From contig CAVQOI010000007.1 of NCBI GenBank assembly GCA_963714425.1, positions 1 to 64,000 on the forward strand: 64,000 nucleotides of DNA. Reading direction: 5' to 3'. The translations under genes and the position numbers were made by a program. This document shows, piece by piece, positions 1-8,132 of the stretch; the stretch's first letter is position 1, and each line of letters opens with the position of its first letter. Below the pieces are notes generated by a model. The model was not told the origin of the DNA. It was given only the letters and a program-made list of their open reading frames with translations, and searched no databases. Source of the DNA: DATCYX01 sp963714425. Lineage in GTDB: Bacteria; Chloroflexota; Anaerolineae; Anaerolineales; UBA4823.

Positions 1-343
1 AGTCGCTCCAGCTGCCCAGGCCGGTCTCTTTGTCGGGGGTCAGGTTAGGCACGGCGAACACCGCCTGGATCGGTCCTTCGGCGATTTCCTCGACATAGCC
101 TTGAAACGGCTTGCCTTCGGGGGAATGGCAGGCCTCTGCACACAGCATGGCCTCTTCCATCAGGTATTTGCCGCGTGCAATCCCTTCAGGACTGGTATCA
201 GCGGTGATTTCGTACAGCGGGCGGTTGGCATAGGTAGGCTTGAATTTAACCGTCCCATAGATCGCCAGACCCACTACAGCGATTAATAGCAATCCAACCA
301 GACCTCCCAATATAATCCCGATCCACTTCAAAACTCTCCTCAT
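1..343 (-). CDS. membrane-anchored c-type cytochrome-like protein (3' truncated by window edge)
   Basis: Reading leftward from an ATG at 343 (AGGAGG about 8 nt upstream) gives 114 codons that run off the window. Residues 7-30 form one hydrophobic helix with a short positive N-terminus, so this is a signal anchor. Residues 68-73 read Cys-Ala-Glu-Ala-Cys-His, a spaced CXXXCH in place of the usual CXXCH haem site, preceded by a G-x-Y-L-x-E-A stretch typical of cytochrome c class I domains. A role in exported electron transfer is inferred. The downstream Met ligand lies outside the window. It is the second gene of a pair with the membrane protein at 362-883, 18 nt apart. Confidence 0.6.
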   Translation of the reverse strand, partial: MRRVLKWIGIILGGLVGLLLIAVVGLAIYGTVKFKPTYANRPLYEITADTSPEGIARGKYLMEEAMLCAEACHSPEGKPFQGYVEEIAEGPIQAVFAVPNLTPDKETGLGSWSD

Positions 344-361
344 TGTCTATTTCCTCCTGAG

Positions 362-883
362 TTAGAAAGTAATGTATTCAGCGATTGCCATGCCGGTCAC
401 GGCAACTGCCAGCAAGACAGCCAGCCAGAAACCATACTGTCCCTGTCTTCCACGCAAGGCTTGCAAGCTGGCAGCCTGTTCGGCGGAGGGCGGTCCGCCT
501 GCCGCAGAGATGCTTTCAATCAGCTTAGACAGGCGCCGGCCTGTTGGCGCCATTGCCAGGGAGCCCACCAGCCAGGCTATCAGACCCGCCAGCGCGCCAA
601 TAGTCAGGATCAAGCCGCGCCCGCTGGAAAGCCAATCCAGCTTGAAACCGTCGGTGAGTGCAGCGTAAAGCAGGATGCCGGTTAATGCGCTCAAGGTATT
701 CGAAACGACCATGTAAGCCAGCATGCGGTTCGAGCCCGCCATGCGCCCGAAGAAACGACCTACATCCGGACCAGCTTCGCCCACCGCGGGGATCAACGTA
801 GTGAGCATAAAGAAGGTCGCACCTGCCCAGGCTACACCGGATAAGATATGGACGAATCGTAAAACCACAAAATACAAGGTCAT
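362..883 (-). CDS. four-helix integral membrane protein, DUF2269/CopD-like
   Basis: The 173-aa product has about four hydrophobic segments (near residues 5-30, 50-75, 85-110 and 150-170) and an early His (His12) in a V-H-x-L-S-G-V-x-W motif common in DUF2269/CopD-like small membrane proteins. GGGAGG lies 5 nt before the ATG at 883. It precedes the cytochrome-like gene and probably shares its transcript, so a haem or metal redox partner role is plausible but unproven. A distant relative with a frameshift lies at 50601-51081. Function is not established for this family. Confidence 0.6.
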   Translation of the reverse strand: MTLYFVVLRFVHILSGVAWAGATFFMLTTLIPAVGEAGPDVGRFFGRMAGSNRMLAYMVVSNTLSALTGILLYAALTDGFKLDWLSSGRGLILTIGALAGLIAWLVGSLAMAPTGRRLSKLIESISAAGGPPSAEQAASLQALRGRQGQYGFWLAVLLAVAVTGMAIAEYITF

Positions 884-902
884 GTCACCTCCCTGGCGGA
901 GA

Positions 903-908
903 ATTATA
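903..908 (-). promoter_or_regulatory. possible -10 box for the 883-1 gene pair
   Basis: On the minus strand the sequence is TATAAT, 20 nt before the start codon at 883, in an AT-rich stretch. No convincing -35 box is seen at 16-18 nt, so the call is weak. Confidence 0.3.
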
Positions 909-960
909 CAGCATAATAAGACATATTGTATCTATTTTAGCTAGTAACCGTCCGGATAAC

Positions 961-978
961 GTTACGGCAGCGTTACGG
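961..978 (+). promoter_or_regulatory. SARP-like heptamer direct repeat
   Basis: GTTACGG occurs at 961-967 and again at 972-978, an 11-nt period with a 4-nt spacer. SARP/BTAD regulators characteristically bind heptameric direct repeats at 11-bp spacing. The repeat lies just upstream of the BTAD regulator at 1001. Autoregulation is an inference. Confidence 0.4.
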
Positions 979-1000
979 TTAGCCAATATTCGCGGGATGT

Positions 1001-4000
1001 TTGTCTCCTAATCAATTTGCAGTAAAATCTAACGCGGGGGTTGTCCCCCGACTGGGAGAAAATGGCTTGACCGATCAGGCACTTTATCTGTTAGGAGCGC
1101 CGCGCCTGGAGAAAGACGGCGAGAATATTGCATTCGATACGCGCAAGGCGATCGCCCTTCTGGCTTACCTGTCCGTCACAGGAGGGGTGCACGGCCGCGA
1201 TTCTCTTGCGACGCTTTTCTGGGCCGAATACGACCAGTCCAGCGCCCGGGCGGCTTTACGGCGCACGCTCTCCGTATTGAACAAAGGGCTGGAGAAAGGT
1301 ATTCTGGATATCAGTCGCGAGACTTTGGGGATGAACCCATCCGCCCCACTCTGGGTGGATGTGGTTGCTTTCGAGCAATCGCTGGCGCAGACGAAATCTC
1401 ACGGTCACCCCCCCGCCGAAGTCTGCACGCGCTGCCTTGATCCCCTTGGGGAAGCAGTCGCTCTGTACCAGAACGATTTCATGGCAGGCTTCACGCTGCG
1501 CGATAGCCCTGGGTTCGACGACTGGCAATTTTTTCAAACCGAAACGCTGCGCAGGGAGCTATCCGGGGCGCTGCAGCGTCTGGCGCAAGGCCTATCTGCG
1601 CAGGGCGATTTTGAGAGCGCCATCCTGCATGCTCGCCGCCGCCTTGCCCTCGACCTGCTGCACGAGCCCGCCCACCGCCAGCTGATGCAAATCTACGCCT
1701 GGGCCGGGCAGGCGTCGGCGGCAGCGCGCCAGTATAAGGAGTGCACCCGCATCCTGGAAGAGGAGCTTGGCGTGCCACCTATGCCGGAGACCACCCAGCT
1801 CAATATTGAAATACGCGAGCACAGCTTGCCTGCAATGCCTGGCTTGATAGATACTCCCGCCCCGGCAGCTTTTCAGCCCCCCCCAGCTCCCAGCCTGCCC
1901 ACCCCGACCTTACCGCTGGTTGGACGAAAGCAGGAGTTCCATGATTTGGAAAGGTATTACACAGGGACGGGAGAGGGAGGCTACTTGATGGTTGTCGAAG
2001 GTGAGGCCGGAATCGGCAAGACCCGCCTTGCCGATGAATTCCTGTCGCAGGCGCGCCTCAACGGGGTGATCACCCTCACAGCCCGCTGCTATTCGGGCGA
2101 AGCCCAGCTGGCGTACGCGCCGATCATCGCTGGCTTGCACAGCGCACTGCAGAGCAATGCTCGCCAGGATTGGCGCAGTTCCATTGACAATCTTTGGCTC
2201 ACCGAAGCCAGCCGGCTGTTGCCGGAACTGGCCAGCCCGGGGGCGATCCTGGCGCCTATAGGCGAGAGCCCGGGAGCGCAAGCGCGCTTCTTCGAAGGTG
2301 TCAGCCAGGTGCTGCAAGCTGTGTGCGGCAGCGCCCCTCCCGGCATCGTCTTCTTCGACGATATCCATTGGGCAGATGAAGCCTCCCTAGACTTGTTGAC
2401 CTATCTTGTCAGGCGCATGCAAAACCGCCGCTTATTCGTGCTGCTCACATGGCGGGGAGAAGAGGTGCCTCCTAACCATCGTTTGCGCCAATTGCTGGCG
2501 GAGCAGCAACGCAACAACCGGGCCAGCTTCATCGCCCTCACACGCCTGGATGCAAGCGCCGTTGAGGAGTTAGTCGGGGCGGTGGCTGCCGGATTGGGCG
2601 CCGAATTGGGGGGATTTAGCCAGCGCCTATTCCTGGAAACCGAAGGGCTGCCCTTTTTTATCGCCGAGTATCTTGCAAGCATCTCTGGCAACGACGACGG
2701 GGACCAGAGCACCTGGGCTATGCCTCCAGGCGTGCGCGATATCTTGCACTCCCGTCTAGACAGCCTCGACGCAACCAGCCAGCAGGTGATGCAGGCTGCT
2801 GCGGTTATCGGGCGATCCTTCGATTTCGACACATTGCAGGAGGCCAGCGGGCGAGGGGATGAAGAGACTGCCGCCAGCCTGGAGACACTCGTCGCTCGTG
2901 GTCTCATCCAAGAGGCAAAGCCCGGGCAGGGTGAGGTTGAACGGCAGATCATGCGCAGGCTGGAGTACGACTTCAGCCACGACAAGATCCGCTCTCTGGT
3001 GTACCTCGAGACCAGCCAGGGGCGGAGACGCCTGCTGCACCAGCGCGTAGCCGAGACGCTGTTACGTCACTCTCACGGGCGCAAAGAGCTGCGCCAGATT
3101 GCGGGTCTGGTGGCTTATCATTACCGCCAGGCAGGCCGCGCAAGGGAGGCTGCCGATAACAGCCTGATTGCCGGTGAGCACGCTCGCGCCCTGTATGCCA
3201 ATGCCGAAGCTATGGCTCACTTCCAGTCCGCGCTGGCTTTGGGTCACCCCGAGTTTATCGCTCTTGAGGAGGCCATCGGCGACCTGTACACCCTGCAGGG
3301 GAAATACAAGGACGCTCTGACCAGCTATGCCAGCGCCGCAGCACATGAAAGCGCCGGAACCCTGGAGCTTGCACGGCTGCGCCACAAGATGGGGGATGTT
3401 TATCACCGCCAAGGGGAGTGGGAACAAGCTGAAATCTGCTACCGGATTGCCGCTGAATTGATGACCGGCGGCGATCTCTCCCGCCTGCATGCCGATTGGA
3501 GCCGCACCCTGCGCCGTGCCGGGCAGCCAGAGCGGGCGCTGCAAATGGCTCGCCAGGCTTTGAGCCTGGCCGAAGAAGCCGGGGATGAGCCTGCACTGGC
3601 TCAAGCGCACAACATCCTGGGGATGCTGCTGCGTCTACCTCCTGAGATCGAAGCAGACAAAAGGAGAGCCGAGAACCTGGATCAAGCTATTCGCCACCTG
3701 GAGCAGAGCCTGGTTCTTGCCGAAAGGCTGCCCGACCCAGGCGCCCGTATTGCGGCATTGAATAACCTGTCGCAGGCATATGCCGAGCATGGCGAGCTCG
3801 AGCGCGCCCTGGAGAGCGCCAACGCCGCCCTCGATCTGTGTACTCGCCTGGGCGATCGCCACCGCCAGGCCGCTATACACAGCAACCTGGCGGACCTGTA
3901 CCACTCTGCGAGGATGGAATCGCCCTCGATGGCGCATCAGAAACAGGCAGCGATCATCTTAGGCGAGATTGGCGCCAGCGATTCTGGTCGTCCCAGACCG

Positions 4001-4027
4001 GAGATTTGGAAATTGACCGAGTGGTAG
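1001..4027 (+). CDS. BTAD (SARP-like) transcriptional regulator with AAA ATPase and TPR domains
   Basis: The 1008-aa regulator has a winged-helix-like N-terminus (about 28-110, with the FDTRKAIALLAYL and SARAALRRTLSVLN segments). A bacterial transcriptional activation (BTAD) helical domain spans about 130-260. An AAA/NACHT-like ATPase starts near 305 with Walker A GEAGIGKTRL (about 335) and Walker B IVFFDDIHWAD (about 450), and C-terminal TPR repeats fill about 700-990. This architecture is typical of large Chloroflexota and actinobacterial signal-responsive regulators. No ATG is available: the start used is a TTG at 1001, and another TTG at about residue 23 (LTDQALYLLG) is possible. The target genes are unknown, and the heptamer repeat just upstream hints at autoregulation. 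Confidence 0.8.
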   Translation: MSPNQFAVKSNAGVVPRLGENGLTDQALYLLGAPRLEKDGENIAFDTRKAIALLAYLSVTGGVHGRDSLATLFWAEYDQSSARAALRRTLSVLNKGLEKGILDISRETLGMNPSAPLWVDVVAFEQSLAQTKSHGHPPAEVCTRCLDPLGEAVALYQNDFMAGFTLRDSPGFDDWQFFQTETLRRELSGALQRLAQGLSAQGDFESAILHARRRLALDLLHEPAHRQLMQIYAWAGQASAAARQYKECTRILEEELGVPPMPETTQLNIEIREHSLPAMPGLIDTPAPAAFQPPPAPSLPTPTLPLVGRKQEFHDLERYYTGTGEGGYLMVVEGEAGIGKTRLADEFLSQARLNGVITLTARCYSGEAQLAYAPIIAGLHSALQSNARQDWRSSIDNLWLTEASRLLPELASPGAILAPIGESPGAQARFFEGVSQVLQAVCGSAPPGIVFFDDIHWADEASLDLLTYLVRRMQNRRLFVLLTWRGEEVPPNHRLRQLLAEQQRNNRASFIALTRLDASAVEELVGAVAAGLGAELGGFSQRLFLETEGLPFFIAEYLASISGNDDGDQSTWAMPPGVRDILHSRLDSLDATSQQVMQAAAVIGRSFDFDTLQEASGRGDEETAASLETLVARGLIQEAKPGQGEVERQIMRRLEYDFSHDKIRSLVYLETSQGRRRLLHQRVAETLLRHSHGRKELRQIAGLVAYHYRQAGRAREAADNSLIAGEHARALYANAEAMAHFQSALALGHPEFIALEEAIGDLYTLQGKYKDALTSYASAAAHESAGTLELARLRHKMGDVYHRQGEWEQAEICYRIAAELMTGGDLSRLHADWSRTLRRAGQPERALQMARQALSLAEEAGDEPALAQAHNILGMLLRLPPEIEADKRRAENLDQAIRHLEQSLVLAERLPDPGARIAALNNLSQAYAEHGELERALESANAALDLCTRLGDRHRQAAIHSNLADLYHSARMESPSMAHQKQAAIILGEIGASDSGRPRPEIWKLTEW

Positions 4028-4065
4028 TGCTGGCTTCGGTTTGGTTTATCTAAAAGTTACAGAAA

Positions 4066-5382
4066 TTAGGAAGCTAATTCTGGCTGGTTTTCAACTATAG
4101 CAACCAGTGGACGATAGAATTGGTAGCCATTTTTGCCCCTTTTCTTGGCTTCATACATTGCCTGGTCAGCCTGGCTTAATAACTCATCCGCGTCCACATC
4201 ATTCCGGTCGAACACGCTGATCCCCACGCTGGCAGTGATCAGGACTTTTACATCCTTGATCTGGTAGGGCGCAGATACTGCCCGCAGGATACGCTTAGCA
4301 ACCTGAGCGGATACGCGGGAATCTTCCAGGTCTGTCAAGATAAAAGTAAACTCATCCCCTGAGACGCGTGCAACCGTGTCAAGGTCACGCAGGCAGGCAT
4401 GCATCCGAGCGGCGGCTTCTTTGAGAACCTGATCCCCAACCGCATGCCCATGCTCATCGTTCACTACTTTAAAGGCATCCATATCGAGGAAAAGTATTGC
4501 CATGTCAGTGCCCGTGCGCCTGGCGTGAGCGATTGATTCAGCCAATCGCTCTTGAAAAAGCATGCGATTTGGGAGACCGGTGAGTGGATCATGCGTCGCC
4601 ATGTGCTTTAAGCGTTTTTCGGCATCTTTCAGCTCGGTAATATCTGTCGCCACCTGCAAGCGCACTAAACGCCCATCACCCCATATGATCGCACGGTCGG
4701 AGTTTTTATACCACTGTCTGGTAATCGGATTTCGGTCTTCCCACACAATATCTCCAGTTGGGTTGCCGCTGACATCCAGCAAGTCTTTATTTGTACAATG
4801 CGCGCACGGCTTTATCTCGTTGCGAAATACCAGATGGCAAAGCCTGCCAACCAGATCATTCCCGAAGCTTTTTTGCATGTGCCGGTTCACGAACAGGATC
4901 TCGTAGGTTTCCAGGTCGGCTACGTAGACATCTGCATCGATGCCATCCAGGACATGAATGAAAGAACTGTAGAAATCGCGCAGAGACTCTTCAGCGCGCT
5001 TTCGCTCGGTGATATCATGATACAAAACCAGCACCCCTGACTTTTTCCCACCTATGACAACCGGCACCCCCAGGATATCGACAAACAGGGGACCTCCATC
5101 CTTTTTGAAGCGCTGGCCGCTGGTCCGGATGGTTTCACCAAAGCGGATAATCCGCTGGGTGTAATTTCTGGCTTCATAATAGATGTCAGACGTGGTGATA
5201 AGCCGGTCAATGTGCTCGCCAGTGACCTCGGACTGAGAATAACCGAACAAGCGCTCGAAAGCCGGGTTGCACGAGGTCACCTTCCCTTCCAGGTCGAGGG
5301 TGACAATGGCTACAGGGGAGTTCAGGGCGAGGGCTTCGTAGAAACCTTCCAGTTGTTCGCTCATGCGGTAAGAATATATCAA
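4066..5382 (-). CDS. PAS-PAS-GGDEF diguanylate cyclase
   Basis: The 438-aa protein has no membrane segment, so it should be cytoplasmic. It carries two PAS domains (about 10-130 and 135-255). The second contains the C-H-L-V-F and PCAHC cysteine/histidine cluster frequent in PAS folds that precede signalling outputs. A C-terminal GGDEF domain (about 265-425) would make cyclic di-GMP from two GTP. The catalytic loop is SGDEF, an accepted active variant. Five residues upstream is RDLD, an RxxD inhibitory I-site, so product feedback is likely. It is convergent with the BTAD regulator gene. Confidence 0.88.
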   Translation of the reverse strand: MIYSYRMSEQLEGFYEALALNSPVAIVTLDLEGKVTSCNPAFERLFGYSQSEVTGEHIDRLITTSDIYYEARNYTQRIIRFGETIRTSGQRFKKDGGPLFVDILGVPVVIGGKKSGVLVLYHDITERKRAEESLRDFYSSFIHVLDGIDADVYVADLETYEILFVNRHMQKSFGNDLVGRLCHLVFRNEIKPCAHCTNKDLLDVSGNPTGDIVWEDRNPITRQWYKNSDRAIIWGDGRLVRLQVATDITELKDAEKRLKHMATHDPLTGLPNRMLFQERLAESIAHARRTGTDMAILFLDMDAFKVVNDEHGHAVGDQVLKEAAARMHACLRDLDTVARVSGDEFTFILTDLEDSRVSAQVAKRILRAVSAPYQIKDVKVLITASVGISVFDRNDVDADELLSQADQAMYEAKKRGKNGYQFYRPLVAIVENQPELAS

Positions 5383-5585
5383 AAAACGGTGTGTTTACGG
5401 GTAACAAAACTGCAAGCCTTTGTCCCGAGAGAGTTTCGTGAATGGCTCGCTCAAGAAAAAGGGGTTCAGCTGCTGGCAGGTAGAAATAATCGTCTTACGG
5501 ATCATGCTTGGTATCGCCAGGACGGCACACTAGGCCACATCTCCGATGGGAATTGGGAATCCAACGCTCACCGCTCGTGAGTATC

Positions 5586-5630
5586 TTGACAAAAAGGATC
5601 AAATCCTATATAGTTAAGCCCGTTTAACTA
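5586..5630 (+). promoter_or_regulatory. sigma70-type promoter with overlapping MarR-like operator
   Basis: TTGACA at 5586-5591 and TATAGT at 5609-5614 are separated by 17 nt. An inverted repeat TAGTTAA (5611-5617) / TTAACTA (5624-5630) starts within the -10 box. This is the arrangement expected for autorepression by the MarR protein encoded at 5650. Confidence 0.7.
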
Positions 5631-5649
5631 ATTAGGTTTATTAACCATT

Positions 5650-6108
5650 ATGATGACCTCCGACCGGCTCACCCAGGTACTCCACGATTGGGCAGAAGTG
5701 TTCATGCACCGCTCGATGCGAGATTTCAGGGGTTTCATGACAGACTCCGGGCTCTCGCCCTCGCAAGTGCATGCCCTGATGCGCGTCTATCATCAGGGCA
5801 GGTGCGGTGTGAGCGACCTGGGCGACGATCTGGGGGTTACAAGCGCCGCCGCCAGCCAGCTGGTCGATCGCATGGTGCAGCTGGGTTTCTTCACTCGCCG
5901 GGAGGGCATCAACGACCGTCGCTTCAAGCAGGTAACCTTGACATCGCAAGGCGAGAGGTTGGTGCAGACAGGCATCGAGGCTCGCCGCCGCTGGATGGAG
6001 CAGCTGACCAAAACTCTGGAGCCGGATGAGCAGCAGGAGATCATCGCCGCCCTGGTGTTGATCACCGAAGCAGCCCGCCGCTTAGCGACCAACCCTGAAG
6101 GATCTTGA
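5650..6108 (+). CDS. MarR family transcriptional regulator
   Basis: This 152-aa winged-helix protein has a recognition helix near residues 60-80 (VTSAAASQLVDRMV) followed by the wing FFTRREGINDRRFKQVTLT with the conserved D-R-R of MarR proteins. ATG at 5650 follows a promoter with an inverted repeat. Its stop overlaps the possible TTG starts of the ABC exporter gene behind it, so it is very probably the local repressor of that exporter. MarR proteins commonly control drug exporters and respond to small aromatic ligands. The ligand here is unknown. Confidence 0.88.
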   Translation: MMTSDRLTQVLHDWAEVFMHRSMRDFRGFMTDSGLSPSQVHALMRVYHQGRCGVSDLGDDLGVTSAAASQLVDRMVQLGFFTRREGINDRRFKQVTLTSQGERLVQTGIEARRRWMEQLTKTLEPDEQQEIIAALVLITEAARRLATNPEGS

Positions 6109-6110
6109 TA

Positions 6111-8078
6111 TTGCAAAACCATCGTGATTCAAATATGCGCCGGGCAACGCCTGGCCAATCATTGTTCCGCGCTGTGCGCTACCTGGCGCGCTACCGCAAG
6201 CAGGCAGTGCTGCCGTACATCTTCCTGGTCATCGCCACGCTTGCGCAGCTGGCTGTCCCCCGCTTGGTGCGCAACATCATCGACGCTGTGACGCAAGGTG
6301 TGGTGGCGAAGGCTGTGCTGGCGGGGATCGAACAGATTCCCCAGACATTGCTACCTCAGGCTCTGCCGCGCATCCTTGGAGAACTTAACCTGCCCGCCAG
6401 CTGGTCGCAAGAACAGCTACTCACCCGCTTGACCGCCGACCTGCAGAACGCCCCGCGATTGCTGATCACTGCCGGGATTGCAATTGTGCTCTTTGCCATA
6501 CTGCGCGGCGTGTTCGCCTTCCTGCAGGTGTACTGGGCAGAGCGTAATTCACAAAGTGTGGCTTTCGATTTGCGTAATGATCTGTTCGCCAAAATTCAGC
6601 GACTCTCTTTTTCGTACCATGACCGCAATCAGACCGGACAGCTGATGATCCGCGCCACCGATGACGTGGAGAAGGTACGCATATTCATTGGTCAGGGACT
6701 GCTGCAATTGGTTGGTGCGCTGGGATTGCTGGCAGGCACCATGACCATCTTGCTCGTCACTAACGTCAGCCTGGCGCTGGTGGTTGTGCCACTACTCCCA
6801 GTGGGGGTTGTATTATTCATCATCTTCGGCTCGTTGCTGCGTCCGATGTTCACCAAGGTGCAGATCAAGCTCTCTGCAATGAACACACTGCTGCAGGAGA
6901 ACCTGGCGGGGATTAAGGTGGTTAAAGCCTTTACCCGCGAGCGCTCCGAGCAGGTGAAATTCCAGCGGTCGACCGACAACCTGATGCACCAGCAGATTGC
7001 TGTCTCCCGGCTCTTTGCCTTGCTATTCCCGGTCGTCTTCACGATTGCCAACCTGGGGCAGGCTGCTGTGCTTTACTACGGAGGTGGGCAGATCATCGCC
7101 GGGACCTTGTCATTGGGCACCTGGCAGGAGTTCAGCCTGTACCTGGTTTACTTGTTCTTACCCATCGCCCAGCTGGGCTTTATCATCACCCAGTTTGGGC
7201 AAGCCTCCGCATCGGCGGCGCGCATCTTCGAAATCCTGGACGCAAAGAGCGACGTGACCGACCTGCCGGGTGCCGTCACGCTACCGCCTGTTGAGGGGCG
7301 TGTCCGCTTCGAGAACGTGACCTTTCGCTACTTCGACAGCCAGCTTGCTAATCCGGTATTGAAGAATGTGAGCTTCGAAGTGCAGCCAGGGCAGACAGTC
7401 GCCCTGCTTGGCGCTACTGGGTCGGGCAAGACGACCATCATCAACTTGCTGCCGCGCTTCTATGATCCTACTGAAGGGCTTATCACTATCGACGGCTACG
7501 ATTTGCGCCATGTGACGCTGGATTCGCTGCGCTCGCAGATCGGAATCGTGCTGCAGGAGACCACTCTGTTCGCCGGCACCATCCGGGAGAACATCGCCTT
7601 TGGCAAGCCGGATGCCAGCCTCGAAGAAGTCACCGCGGCAGCCAAAGCCGCCGCCGCCCATGATTTTGTGGTTTCCTTCCCCCTGGGTTACGATACCCCG
7701 GTGGGCGAACGCGGCTCAACACTAAGCGGCGGGCAAAAGCAACGCATTGCCATCGCTCGCGCCCTGCTGGTTGACCCGCATATCCTCATTTTGGACGATT
7801 CGACCAGCAGCGTGGACATGGCAACCGAGGCACAAATTCAGGTTGCTTTGGATGACCTAATGAAGGAACGCACAAGCTTTGTCATCGCCCAGCGCATCAG
7901 CACGGTGATGAACGCCGACCTGATCCTGGTGTTAGACAATGGCACTATCGCCACCAGCGGCACGCATGCAGAGTTAATGGAGGAGAGCCCTCTATACGCC
8001 GAGATTTACAATTCGCAATTGGTTGAGGATATGCCTGGCGAAATCACTAAACGCTATACGCAATACGGAACCAATTAG
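6111..8078 (+). CDS. ABC exporter half-transporter, degenerate-site subunit
   Basis: A six-helix membrane domain (about 20-340) is followed by a nucleotide-binding domain with Walker A GATGSGKTT, signature LSGGQ and Walker B ILILDD. The catalytic Glu after Walker B is Asp, and the switch His is Gln (VIAQRIST). Together these mark the degenerate-site partner of heterodimeric exporters of the TM287/288 or BmrCD type. The proposed start is TTG at 6111, with AAGGA 8 nt upstream. TTG at 6105 or ATG at 6135 are alternatives. It is followed 54 nt later by its partner. Lipid or drug efflux is inferred. Confidence 0.85.
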   Translation: MQNHRDSNMRRATPGQSLFRAVRYLARYRKQAVLPYIFLVIATLAQLAVPRLVRNIIDAVTQGVVAKAVLAGIEQIPQTLLPQALPRILGELNLPASWSQEQLLTRLTADLQNAPRLLITAGIAIVLFAILRGVFAFLQVYWAERNSQSVAFDLRNDLFAKIQRLSFSYHDRNQTGQLMIRATDDVEKVRIFIGQGLLQLVGALGLLAGTMTILLVTNVSLALVVVPLLPVGVVLFIIFGSLLRPMFTKVQIKLSAMNTLLQENLAGIKVVKAFTRERSEQVKFQRSTDNLMHQQIAVSRLFALLFPVVFTIANLGQAAVLYYGGGQIIAGTLSLGTWQEFSLYLVYLFLPIAQLGFIITQFGQASASAARIFEILDAKSDVTDLPGAVTLPPVEGRVRFENVTFRYFDSQLANPVLKNVSFEVQPGQTVALLGATGSGKTTIINLLPRFYDPTEGLITIDGYDLRHVTLDSLRSQIGIVLQETTLFAGTIRENIAFGKPDASLEEVTAAAKAAAAHDFVVSFPLGYDTPVGERGSTLSGGQKQRIAIARALLVDPHILILDDSTSSVDMATEAQIQVALDDLMKERTSFVIAQRISTVMNADLILVLDNGTIATSGTHAELMEESPLYAEIYNSQLVEDMPGEITKRYTQYGTN

Positions 8079-8132
8079 CGAATAGCTCATCACTTATAAC
8101 GAAAGACGATAACAATACTGGAGTATTAATCT

